DNA from: Jatrophihabitans sp.
GTDB lineage: Bacteria; Actinomycetota; Actinomycetes; Mycobacteriales; Jatrophihabitantaceae
Assembly: GCA_025966255.1 (NCBI GenBank)
Contig: JAOPVG010000054.1
Coordinates: forward strand, 1 to 8,695
Direction of reading: 5' to 3'
DNA: 8,695 nt
Shown: positions 1 to 8,164 of the stretch, piece by piece
Layout of the letters: each line of letters opens with the position of its first letter
Numbering within the stretch: the first letter of the stretch is position 1
Program-made: the position numbers and the translations under genes
The notes under the pieces: generated by a model
The model's input: the letters and a program-made list of their open reading frames with translations, nothing else
The model's database searches: none
Told to the model about the DNA's origin: nothing

Positions 1-392
1 TGGCACTGCTCGGCGCACAATCCGACCATGCCGTCGTCGGGCAGGATCGTGTACGCCTTGGCGAAGAGCCGCGTGCGGTTCCACTCGTCGAGCAGCAAAG
101 TCAACGATCCGCGATCCTCGACATTGAACCTGCGGTTGAGGTAGAGCCGAGCTTGGAGCACTTCGTTCTTCTCGCCGTAGAAGAAGAAGTAGATGCTGCA
201 CTTCTCCCACCGGACAGCCAGGTCGCCGTCGGAGTCGATGCTGTGCCGCAGGCCGAACTCGTCGAGCACCTGCTCGACCAGCGCGACGGTCGGCAGGACG
301 TGCGTGCCGCCGTCGGGTTCGCGGCGCCGGCCGAGCGACGGCGCCTCGCGGACCTCGGCAGGCAGGGCAGATCGGGATCGACGACGAAACAC
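1..392 (-). CDS. YbjN domain-containing protein (3' end outside window)
   Basis: The minus frame is open from the left edge to an in-frame TAG at 402-404; 130 residues are visible. The YbjN family (putative sensory-transduction/chaperone-like fold) has no firmly known molecular role. What shows it: after a basic N-terminus (MFRRRSRS...) comes a helix around VALVEQVLDEFGL, then the typical strand pattern GDLAVRWEK, SIYFFFYGEK, ARLYLNRRFNVEDR, a helix LLLDEWNRTRLFAKAY and ILPDDGMVGLCAEQ. The hydrophobic beta strands and the WN-x4-FAKAY block are family hallmarks as I recall them. Start choice: GTG at 390-392 is the first possible start after the in-frame stop, and no other usable start precedes the domain. 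There is no spaced Shine-Dalgarno; a TANNNT element ends six bases upstream, so the message is probably leaderless. It is divergent from the dehydrogenase at 501. Family assignment is fairly sure, function is not. Confidence 0.8.
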   Translation of the reverse strand, partial: MFRRRSRSALPAEVREAPSLGRRREPDGGTHVLPTVALVEQVLDEFGLRHSIDSDGDLAVRWEKCSIYFFFYGEKNEVLQARLYLNRRFNVEDRGSLTLLLDEWNRTRLFAKAYTILPDDGMVGLCAEQC

Positions 393-394
393 CC

Positions 395-432
395 TTTGAA
401 CCTACTCGCGGAGGCTGGGAGTGGTTTGAACC
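395..432. repeat. Pair of 8-bp direct repeats (TTTGAACC) in the divergent intergenic region
   Basis: TTTGAACC occurs exactly at 395-402 and again at 425-432, a 30-bp period, inside the 108-bp gap between the divergent YbjN and dehydrogenase starts. The second copy is also part of a small palindrome, GGTT-TG-AACC (423-432). The first copy overlaps the proposed YbjN -10. This could be a pair of operator sites, or chance in a short region. Confidence 0.35.
399..404 (-). promoter_or_regulatory. -10 element of a probable leaderless promoter for the YbjN gene
   Basis: On the minus strand the hexamer TAGGTT (399-404) matches the actinobacterial TANNNT -10 form. Its end is six bases (393-398) from the G of the GTG start at 392, the spacing expected if transcription begins at the start codon itself. 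No good -35 is seen about 17 bases further up, which is common for such promoters. The TAG of this hexamer is also the in-frame stop that limits the ORF. The call is inference from spacing. Confidence 0.4.
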
Positions 433-500
433 GAAGCTGACCCGGTCAAGGTGAGAGGAGAGAAGGTTCGGGGCGGCGGGATCGAGAGGCGGGCTCACCC

Positions 501-1352
501 ATGCGGCTGGCGTTGTTGGGAACGGGGACGATGGGTGCGGGCATGGCCAGGGCGATGCATCGCGCCGGGCTGGACGTGACGGTCTGGAACCGAACGCCGG
601 CCAAGGCCGAACCGCTGGCCGGCGAGGGCATCGAGGTGGCCGACTCGGTGACCGCGGCCGTGACCGGCGCCGACGCAGTCGTCACGATGCTGTTCGACAC
701 CGGCGCGGTGCTCGGCGTGACCGATGAAATCACTGCGGCACTGGGGCCGGATACCGTGTGGCTGCAGTCGTCGACGGTCGGGATCCACGGCATCCAGCGC
801 ATCGCCGAGAAGGCGAGTGGCGCTCCCTTGCTCGACGCCCCGGTGTTGGGCACCAAGAAGCCGGCCGAAGACGGCAATCTGGTCGCTCTCGTCTCCGGTC
901 CCGACGACCTGATCGATCGCGCCCGGCCGGTGCTCGAAGCGGTCGCGACGAAGACCGTGGTGGCGGGTCCCAAGATCGGTCAGGCCAGCGCGCTCAAGCT
1001 CGCCTGCAACGCCTGGATCCTGTCCATCACCGCGGCGACGGCGCAGTCGGTCGCCCTGGCCACCCGGCTCGGGCTGCCCGGCGAGTTGTTCCTCGGGGCG
1101 ATCGACGGTGGGCCGGCGAACAGTCCCTACGCCCAGCTCAAGGCGAGGGCGATGCTGGCCGGTGACTTCACTGCGTCGTTCGGTCTGGACGGCGGACGCA
1201 AGGACCTGGACCTGATCACCGAAGCCGCGTGGGAGGCCGGCGTGGGCACAGCGCTACTCGACGGCGTCCGCGCCGTGTTCGACGCCGCCGCAGCGAAGGG
1301 CCACGGCGAGGACGACATCGCAGCTGTCTATACCGCGCTGAGCGGCGACTGA
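501..1352 (+). CDS. NAD(P)-dependent oxidoreductase, 3-hydroxyisobutyrate dehydrogenase (beta-HAD) family
   Basis: A 283-residue protein of normal length for the beta-hydroxyacid dehydrogenase family, which reversibly oxidises short beta-hydroxyacids. An N-terminal Rossmann domain opens with GTGTMG (7-12). After strand 2 comes WNRT (29-32), a pattern that favours NADP(H) over NAD(H). The substrate motif is DAPVLGT (112-118) where DAPVSGG is usual. The catalytic lysine is K166 with N170 four residues on (KLACN). The all-helical C-terminal domain carries GGRKDLDL (231-238) with K234. The lysine argues against an imine reductase. The ATG at 501 starts directly at the first beta strand; a GAGAGG lies at 484-489, 11 bases upstream. 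The gene is monocistronic here, divergent from the YbjN gene and convergent with ppdK. Substrate cannot be assigned; the altered motif suggests it is not a classical 3-hydroxyisobutyrate dehydrogenase. Confidence 0.88.
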   Translation: MRLALLGTGTMGAGMARAMHRAGLDVTVWNRTPAKAEPLAGEGIEVADSVTAAVTGADAVVTMLFDTGAVLGVTDEITAALGPDTVWLQSSTVGIHGIQRIAEKASGAPLLDAPVLGTKKPAEDGNLVALVSGPDDLIDRARPVLEAVATKTVVAGPKIGQASALKLACNAWILSITAATAQSVALATRLGLPGELFLGAIDGGPANSPYAQLKARAMLAGDFTASFGLDGGRKDLDLITEAAWEAGVGTALLDGVRAVFDAAAAKGHGEDDIAAVYTALSGD

Positions 1353-1380
1353 GGCAAATGGCGACGCCGTCACGCCGCAG

Positions 1381-1420
1381 CCCGGGGAGCCGGGTCCACC
1401 TCGGCGCCGGCCGGCGGCTC
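1381..1420. terminator. Possible bidirectional terminator between convergent genes
   Basis: The 72-bp gap between the convergent dehydrogenase and ppdK stops holds nested GC-rich inverted repeats. One is a CCCGG/CCGGG stem with a GGAG loop (1381-1394). Another is a GAGCCG/CGGCTC pair (1387-1392 with 1415-1420). A perfect 12-bp palindrome, CGCCGGCCGGCG, lies at 1405-1416. No T-run follows on either strand, so it is not a canonical intrinsic terminator, although U-poor hairpins are often proposed as terminators in high-GC actinobacteria. Position between two 3' ends is the main argument. Confidence 0.35.
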
Positions 1421-1424
1421 AGCC

Positions 1425-4103
<2,679 letters not shown>

Positions 4104-4203
4104 GCCGTCACTCCACTTCGACCAGTCCGTGCGGGGTGCTAGCAGCCTAGGCCGAGAAATGAGAAGAAACGCCCGCTGGTGGGTACCCCAAGTTTCAACG
4201 GCG

Positions 4204-4229
4204 TTTCAGTTGACACTTGTGCACTCAAA
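4204..4229. promoter_or_regulatory. Candidate FabR/DesT-like TetR-family operator
   Basis: Reading 4204-4229, the pattern is TTT-n-AGT-nn-ACA-nn-TGT-nn-ACT-n-AAA: 9 of 13 base pairs about the centre at 4216.5 are complementary. The 18-bp core AGTTGACACTTGTGCACT (4208-4225) fits the AGY-N2-ACA-N2-TGT-N2-RCT shape I recall for FabR and DesT sites, TetR-family repressors that sense unsaturated versus saturated acyl-CoA and control unsaturated fatty acid genes. It overlaps the -35 of the desaturase operon, the place for a repressor. The symmetry is seen directly; the resemblance to FabR/DesT is from memory; regulation is inference. No regulator gene lies in the window. Confidence 0.5.
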
Positions 4230-4239
4230 ATGTTTGGGT
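4210..4239 (+). promoter_or_regulatory. Probable promoter of the reductase-desaturase operon
   Basis: TTGACA at 4210-4215 is a perfect -35 for the housekeeping sigma factor. At 17-18 bp spacing the -10 would be TTTGGG (4233-4238) or TTGGGT (4234-4239), both weak, so the promoter may need help or be used by another sigma factor. Transcription would start near 4245, about 30 bases before the ATG at 4277. Confidence 0.35.
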
Positions 4240-4276
4240 CGAAAGAGCGGCTCGGCGGGCGCGGACAGGGAGAGCA

Positions 4277-5374
4277 ATGGTCGAAGCAGGTGCAGCTCCG
4301 AAGGTCTCGCTGCTGCGCCGCCAGGTGTCGCGAATCGGCCGTGCACTCACCACCCCGCTGCTGCCGGACGACTACTTCGCCCTGGTCCGACCGAGCTGGT
4401 CGACCCGGGAACTCACCGGAAAGGTCGTCCGCGTCCGCAGGGAAAATGGGGGCGCCGCCACGATCGTCATCAAGCCGAACACGCCGCTGGGACCCCACCA
4501 GCCCGGGCAGTACCTGCGCATCGGGATGGAGATCGACGGCATCCGGCACTGGCGGGCGTACACGATCACGTCCGATCCGGGGCATCCCGAGGGCGTCGTC
4601 AGCATCACGGTCAAGAACGCGCCCGGCGGGCGCATGTCGCCCGTCTTCACCCAGCAGGTCCGGCCCGGGCGGGAAGTGTTTCTCGGTGAGATCGAGGGTG
4701 AGTTCACCCTCCCGGATCCGCCCCCCGAGCGCACTCTGTTCCTGTCTGCCGGCAGCGGCGTCACTCCGGTGCTGAGCCATCTCCGGGAGCTGGACCGGCG
4801 GGGCAGCCTCACCGACGCCGTCCACATCCACAGCGCGCGGACGGCCGACGAGGTGATCTTCGGCGAGATGCTGCGCTCGATCGCCGAGCGCTGCGACGGC
4901 TACCGGCTGGTCGAGGTGCACACGGCCGATCAGAAGCGGTTCAGCCCCGACGACCTGGACGAGATGTGCCCCGACTGGCGCGAGCGCGTGACGTTCCTGT
5001 CCGGGCCCCAGGAGCTCATCGCCGCGGTCGAGGAGCGCTTCGAGGACGAAGGGCTCTCCGAGCAACTGAACACCGAGCGATTCCAGCCCGTGATCGGGAA
5101 CGGCGGAGGAGATGGGTCCGGGGGGACCGTCCACTTCCGCGTCTCCGACTGCGACGCCGAGTGCGGTCCCGGCGTCTCCGTCCTCGTCGGCGGCGAAGAA
5201 GCCGGGGCCACCCTGCCGTTCGGCTGCCGCATGGGCATCTGTCACACCTGCGTCGGCCGGCTCAAGGACGGCGCACTCCGTGACGTCCGCACCGGTTCCA
5301 TAACTGAGGCGAGCGGACAGATGGTCCGCACCTGCATCAACGCACCCGAGGGACACGTCGAGATCGATCTGTAA
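4277..5374 (+). CDS. Ferredoxin reductase-like NAD(P)H oxidoreductase, electron donor to acyl-CoA desaturase (Rv3230c-like)
   Basis: A 365-residue flavin/iron-sulfur reductase that should take electrons from NAD(P)H and pass them to the desaturase encoded next to it. The FAD domain has PGQYLRI (76-82) and RAYTITS (93-99). The nicotinamide domain has SAGSGVTPVLSHLREL (157-172) and LSGPQELIAAVEERF (241-255). The C-terminal plant-type 2Fe-2S domain has C317-x4-C322-x2-C325 and C353. The order FNR then ferredoxin matches M. tuberculosis Rv3230c, the reductase shown to serve DesA3. Start: ATG at 4277 is preceded by AGGGAGAG (4267-4274). An in-frame ATG at 4217 would add 20 arginine-rich residues and would lie inside the promoter region, so it is not preferred. 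Stop TAA at 5372-5374 is 12 bp before the desaturase start, so the two are an operon. No membrane segment is obvious. Confidence 0.92.
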   Translation: MVEAGAAPKVSLLRRQVSRIGRALTTPLLPDDYFALVRPSWSTRELTGKVVRVRRENGGAATIVIKPNTPLGPHQPGQYLRIGMEIDGIRHWRAYTITSDPGHPEGVVSITVKNAPGGRMSPVFTQQVRPGREVFLGEIEGEFTLPDPPPERTLFLSAGSGVTPVLSHLRELDRRGSLTDAVHIHSARTADEVIFGEMLRSIAERCDGYRLVEVHTADQKRFSPDDLDEMCPDWRERVTFLSGPQELIAAVEERFEDEGLSEQLNTERFQPVIGNGGGDGSGGTVHFRVSDCDAECGPGVSVLVGGEEAGATLPFGCRMGICHTCVGRLKDGALRDVRTGSITEASGQMVRTCINAPEGHVEIDL

Positions 5375-5380
5375 AGGAGA
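5373..5380 (+). promoter_or_regulatory. Strong ribosome binding site of the desaturase gene
   Basis: AAAGGAGA (5373-5380) overlaps the TAA stop of the reductase gene and stands about seven bases before the desaturase ATG at 5387. It is a near-perfect Shine-Dalgarno. The overlap suggests that ribosomes finishing the reductase help load the desaturase, keeping the two proteins in step. Confidence 0.75.
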
Positions 5381-5386
5381 CCCCGC

Positions 5387-6541
5387 ATGCCCTACGACGA
5401 GAACAACCCGCTCTACTCGCTGACCCCGCATCAGTTGGACGAGATCGGCAAGATCTTCGACGACATGCACGAAGAAGTCATGAACGACCTCGGCGAGACC
5501 GACGCTCGGTATATCCGGAACATGATCAAACTGCACCGGCAGCTCGGCCTGGTGTCGCGCGCGGTGCTCGTCTTCTCGAAGTACAAGCCGGCCTGGGTGA
5601 TCGGTACGGCCGGCCTGTCGATCGCCAAGATCCTCGAGAACATGGAGATCGGGCACAACGTCATGCATGGCCAGTGGGACTGGATGAATGACCCCAACAT
5701 CCACTCGTCCACCTGGGACTGGGACACCGCGTCCCCGGCCGCGGCGTGGAAGCACTCCCACAACTACGTACACCACACGTTCACCAACATCATCGGCAAG
5801 GACAAGGACGTCGGCTACGAGATCTTCCGGGTCGACGCCCGGCAGAAGTGGCACCCCGGCTACCTGCTGCAGCCGCTCGCCAACGTGATCCTGATGGTCG
5901 CCTTCGAATGGGGCGTCGCCCTGCACGACCTCGACTTCGACAAGATCAAGAGCGGGGAGAAGTCGAAGAAACAGGTCTGGGACGAACTCAAAGGCATCGG
6001 CCGCAAGGCCCGCCGGCAGATCCTCAAGGACTACATCGCTTACCCGGCGCTGTCCGGGCGCAGCGGTTACAAGTCCACGCTGAAGGCCAATGCCATCGCC
6101 AACGTGGTGCGCAACGTCTGGTCGAACGCGATCATCTTCTGCGGCCATTTCCCCGACCAGACCTTCATGTTCACCGAGGACGAGGTCAAGGACGAGACGC
6201 GCGGTGGCTGGTACGTGCGGCAGCTGATCGGTGCCGCCAACATCGACGGCAGCCCGCTGTTCCACGTGATGGCGGGCAACCTCTCCTTCCAGGTCGAGCA
6301 CCACCTGTTCCCCGACATGCCGAGTTCGCGGTACCAGCAGATCGCGCCGCGGGTGCGGGAGATCTGCGAGAAGTACGGGCTCCCGTACAACACCGGTCCC
6401 CTGCGCAAGCAGTGGGGAACCGTACAGCGCACGCTGCTGCGCCTGGCGTTCCCCGGCGGTGGGCCGCGGCCGAAGCCCGGCCCGTACGTCGCGGCCAAGG
6501 AGGAGGCGTCGGACCACGAGCGGGTGCCCGCCTTCCCGTAA
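5387..6541 (+). CDS. Membrane di-iron acyl-CoA desaturase, DesA3-like
   Basis: 384 residues of the membrane fatty acid desaturase superfamily, which uses two irons, O2 and two electrons to put a cis double bond (Delta9 in DesA3) into an acyl-CoA such as stearoyl-CoA. Three histidine boxes are intact: H90-NVM-H94, H125-NYV-H129-H130 (within HSHNYVHH) and QVEHH (302-306, H305 and H306). A further H254 sits in IIFCGHFPDQ. IENMEIGHNVMHGQWDWMND-like sequence (here ILENMEIGH...) and DVGYEIFRV match M. tuberculosis DesA3 as I remember it. Hydrophobic stretches near 57-83, 159-181 and 235-255 are likely membrane segments. The C-terminal tail is short and ends VPAFP; it lacks the long basic extension and final LAA of M. 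tuberculosis DesA3. It is the second gene of the operon with its reductase, with a strong Shine-Dalgarno. Family assignment is near certain; Delta9 position and substrate are inferred. Confidence 0.94.
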   Translation: MPYDENNPLYSLTPHQLDEIGKIFDDMHEEVMNDLGETDARYIRNMIKLHRQLGLVSRAVLVFSKYKPAWVIGTAGLSIAKILENMEIGHNVMHGQWDWMNDPNIHSSTWDWDTASPAAAWKHSHNYVHHTFTNIIGKDKDVGYEIFRVDARQKWHPGYLLQPLANVILMVAFEWGVALHDLDFDKIKSGEKSKKQVWDELKGIGRKARRQILKDYIAYPALSGRSGYKSTLKANAIANVVRNVWSNAIIFCGHFPDQTFMFTEDEVKDETRGGWYVRQLIGAANIDGSPLFHVMAGNLSFQVEHHLFPDMPSSRYQQIAPRVREICEKYGLPYNTGPLRKQWGTVQRTLLRLAFPGGGPRPKPGPYVAAKEEASDHERVPAFP

Positions 6542-6563
6542 CGGCGCGCCGCCACCGCGGGCT

Positions 6564-6591
6564 GGTTTGAGGGCGTGAGCGCAAGGGGAGG
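6564..6591 (+). promoter_or_regulatory. Possible stress-sigma (sigmaB/sigmaF-like) promoter for the acidic small protein
   Basis: The 86-bp gap after the desaturase holds GGTTT (6564-6568) and, 17 bases on, GGGAGG (6586-6591). The actinobacterial sigmaF/sigmaB form is GGTTT-N15-17-GGGTAT, so the -35 and spacing fit but the -10 is imperfect. A housekeeping pair is not evident. The gene may therefore have its own promoter rather than only reading through from the desaturase. Weak evidence. Confidence 0.22.
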
Positions 6592-6627
6592 TTTAGACGT
6601 GACGGCGACCACGACGGATGGAGACCC

Positions 6628-6972
6628 ATGGGCAGCGACCAGGACACCGAGAACCGTCAGCAGTCCGATCAGCCGGCGTCCGATCGTGCTGAGGACGAGG
6701 TCATCGACCTGAGCGAGATCCGCAAGGACGACGGCCAGGAGTACCTCGACCGAGACAAGCTCGACTTCGATCCGGACGACGGGCTGTACTCGGGTACCGC
6801 GGTCGACGGCACCAGTGAAATCCCGGGCCCGCACGACCACGAGGGTGACGAGGACTCGATCACCAAGCAGGCCGAGCAGATGGCCAAGGACGAGGGCACG
6901 GACCAGGACCACGTCCAAGCCGCACCGAAGGACGAGATGACCAGCGACGCCAAGGACAAGGCCGAGAGCTGA
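6628..6972 (+). CDS. Small highly acidic hydrophilic protein of unknown function
   Basis: I do not recognise a characterised family. The 114-residue product has 36 acidic residues (24 Asp, 12 Glu) against 11 Lys+Arg, a net charge near -25, with no Cys, no Trp and one Phe. There is no signal peptide or membrane segment, so it should be a soluble, largely disordered cytoplasmic protein. A central, less repetitive core, DLSEIRKDDGQEYLD (27-41) leading to LYSGTAVDGTSEIPGP (53-68), looks like the conserved part. The C-terminal third repeats a KDE/KDK pattern (AKDEGT, PKDEMT, AKDKAE) and could form a charged helix. Start: ATG at 6628 has GGAG (6620-6623) four bases before it; codon use matches its neighbours, which favours a real gene. 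It lies 86 bp after the desaturase and ends 5 bp from the convergent dusB stop. A hydrophilin-like stress role is possible but unproven. Confidence 0.78.
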   Translation: MGSDQDTENRQQSDQPASDRAEDEVIDLSEIRKDDGQEYLDRDKLDFDPDDGLYSGTAVDGTSEIPGPHDHEGDEDSITKQAEQMAKDEGTDQDHVQAAPKDEMTSDAKDKAES

Positions 6973-6977
6973 TCGCC

Positions 6978-8153
6978 TCAGCCGCCGCCGTCGCCAAGTT
7001 CCGCGCCGGTGGGCACGGCGCGCGAGTCGCGCGAATCGAGCCAGCCCTCGGGTAGCGCCACCGACCGCCCGGCCGTGGTTCGCCCGCGGGGCTGGCCGAG
7101 CACGATCTCGGGAAACGGCTGCGCCGGGTCGAGACGGGCCAGCAGGTCGTCCAGTTCCATCATCGATGACGACGACGCCAGCGCCGAACGCAGTTCGCCG
7201 CCCACGCCGAATCCCTTCAGGTACCAGGCGACGTGCTTGCGGAACTCGGTGACGCCGCGCTGCTCCCCCAGCCACTGCCCGAGCAGTTCGGCGTGCCGGT
7301 GCATCATTGTGGCCACCTCGCCCAGCGTCGGTCGCACCCGCTCGTCCCGGCCGGCGAAGGCGGCGGCCAGATCGGCGAACAGCCACGGCCGCCCGAGGCA
7401 GCCGCGGCCGACAACCACGCCCGTGCAGCCGGTCTCACGCACCATCCGCACGGCGTCGTCGGCCTCCCAGATGTCACCGTTTCCGAGGACGGGGATGTCG
7501 AGCAAATCGGCCAGGTCAGCGATCGTGGACCAGTCGGCGTGGCCGCCGTAGAACTCGAGCGCGGTGCGGCCGTGCAGAGCGACGTGCGCGACACCGGCGT
7601 CCTGCGCGCGCAGCCCGGCCTCGCGATACGTCACGTGGTCGGCGTCGATGCCCACCCGCATCTTCACGGTCACGGGCAGGTTGCCGCGCGCCTCGCGCAC
7701 GGCCGTCGTGACGATCTCGTCGAAGAGCCCGATGCGCCACGGCAGTGCCGAGCCACCGCCCTTGCGGGTCACCTTCGGCACCGGGCAGCCGAAGTTAAGG
7801 TCGATGTGATCGGCCAGGTCCTCGTCGACGATCATCCGCACTGCGGCGCCCACCACGGTGGGGTCGACCCCGTAGAGCTGGATGCTGCGCGGGCGCTCGT
7901 CGGCCTCGAACCGGATGAGCTGCATCGTCTTCGCGTTGCGTTCGACCAGCGCGCGCGTGGTGATCATCTCGCTGACGAACAGCCCACCGGCCTGGCCCGG
8001 AGCGAGCGCGGACGCCATCGACTCGCGGCACAGCCCCCGGAACGCCGTGTTCGTGATGCCGGCCATCGGCGCCAGCACCACCGGCGGATCGGCCACGACG
8101 TCGGCCGAAAGCTGCAGCGGGGCGACGCCGTTGACCAACACAGAGGCCGACAC
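6978..8153 (-). CDS. dusB: tRNA-dihydrouridine synthase, DusB-type
   Basis: A 391-residue FMN enzyme that reduces uridines to dihydrouridine in the tRNA D-loop with NADPH. The TIM barrel begins VVLAPMAGITNTAFRGLCRE (25-44). The catalytic cysteine is C123 in NFGCPVPKVTRKGGGSAL. K164 (VTVKMRVG), H194 (ALHGRT), GNGDI (224-228) and GR (249-250, VVVGRGCLGRPW) complete the FMN and phosphate sites. A helical tRNA-binding domain follows, with FRKHVAWYLKGFG (304-316). A 40-residue tail carries LPEGWLDSRD (367-376), which I recall in mycobacterial homologues such as Rv0823c. Start is GTG at 8151-8153. GAGG, overlapping the TGA stop of glyS, stands seven bases before it. Only 9 bp separate the two genes, so they should be co-transcribed. 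Its stop is 5 bp from that of the acidic gene on the other strand. The exact D-loop position modified is not readable here. Confidence 0.95.
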   Translation of the reverse strand: MSASVLVNGVAPLQLSADVVADPPVVLAPMAGITNTAFRGLCRESMASALAPGQAGGLFVSEMITTRALVERNAKTMQLIRFEADERPRSIQLYGVDPTVVGAAVRMIVDEDLADHIDLNFGCPVPKVTRKGGGSALPWRIGLFDEIVTTAVREARGNLPVTVKMRVGIDADHVTYREAGLRAQDAGVAHVALHGRTALEFYGGHADWSTIADLADLLDIPVLGNGDIWEADDAVRMVRETGCTGVVVGRGCLGRPWLFADLAAAFAGRDERVRPTLGEVATMMHRHAELLGQWLGEQRGVTEFRKHVAWYLKGFGVGGELRSALASSSSMMELDDLLARLDPAQPFPEIVLGQPRGRTTAGRSVALPEGWLDSRDSRAVPTGAELGDGGG

Positions 8154-8157
8154 GGGT

Positions 8158-8164
8158 GGGCCTC
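8158..8164 (-). promoter_or_regulatory. dusB Shine-Dalgarno overlapping the glyS stop
   Basis: On the minus strand the glyS TGA runs directly into GAGG (TGAGG), seven bases before the dusB GTG. The site supports the GTG start and suggests translational coupling of dusB to glyS. Confidence 0.55.

Larger units (their letters stand above)
4104..4276. promoter_or_regulatory. Divergent control region between ppdK and the desaturase operon
   Basis: 173 bp, noticeably more A+T-rich than its surroundings over about 4151-4245. On the plus strand it holds a perfect TTGACA (4210-4215), a gapped palindrome over it, and an exact direct repeat GTTTCA at 4192-4197 and 4203-4208 (11 bp apart, one helical turn). 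An 8-bp palindrome GGGTACCC lies at 4181-4188. On the minus strand TAGGCT (4144-4149) fits TANNNT and could be the ppdK -10, giving a leader of about 35 bases, but no convincing -35 accompanies it. No ORF of its own is seen. Confidence 0.6.

Noticed and set aside
153..440. A 95-codon plus-strand frame at the left edge
   Set aside because: It lies opposite the YbjN coding region, whose minus frame gives coherent beta-strand and helix patterns. The plus frame shows no domain.
1405..1416. CGCCGGCCGGCG palindrome as a protein-binding site
   Set aside because: It sits between two convergent 3' ends where a regulatory site is unlikely. It is mentioned only as part of the possible terminator.
4217..4276. 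Upstream ATG that would extend the reductase by 20 residues
   Set aside because: The extension is arginine-rich and non-conserved in appearance, its ATG falls within the -35/-10 spacer of the likely promoter, and the ATG at 4277 has a proper Shine-Dalgarno.
4139..6517. A 792-codon open frame on the minus strand across the reductase and desaturase genes
   Set aside because: It is the antisense frame of two clear enzymes with intact catalytic motifs. Its product is a V/G/R/D/L-rich mix without domain features, the usual result of high third-position GC suppressing stops on the opposite strand. Its start also has no supporting context.
6542..6551. CGGCGCGCCG palindrome just after the desaturase stop as a terminator
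   Set aside because: It is a perfect 10-bp palindrome but has no loop or T-run, and such GC palindromes are common at this base composition.
6067..7386. A 439-codon minus-strand frame spanning desaturase end, acidic gene and dusB end
   Set aside because: It runs antisense to the desaturase and the acidic gene and out of frame with dusB. The product is Arg/Ala/Val-rich with no domain, a GC-bias shadow.
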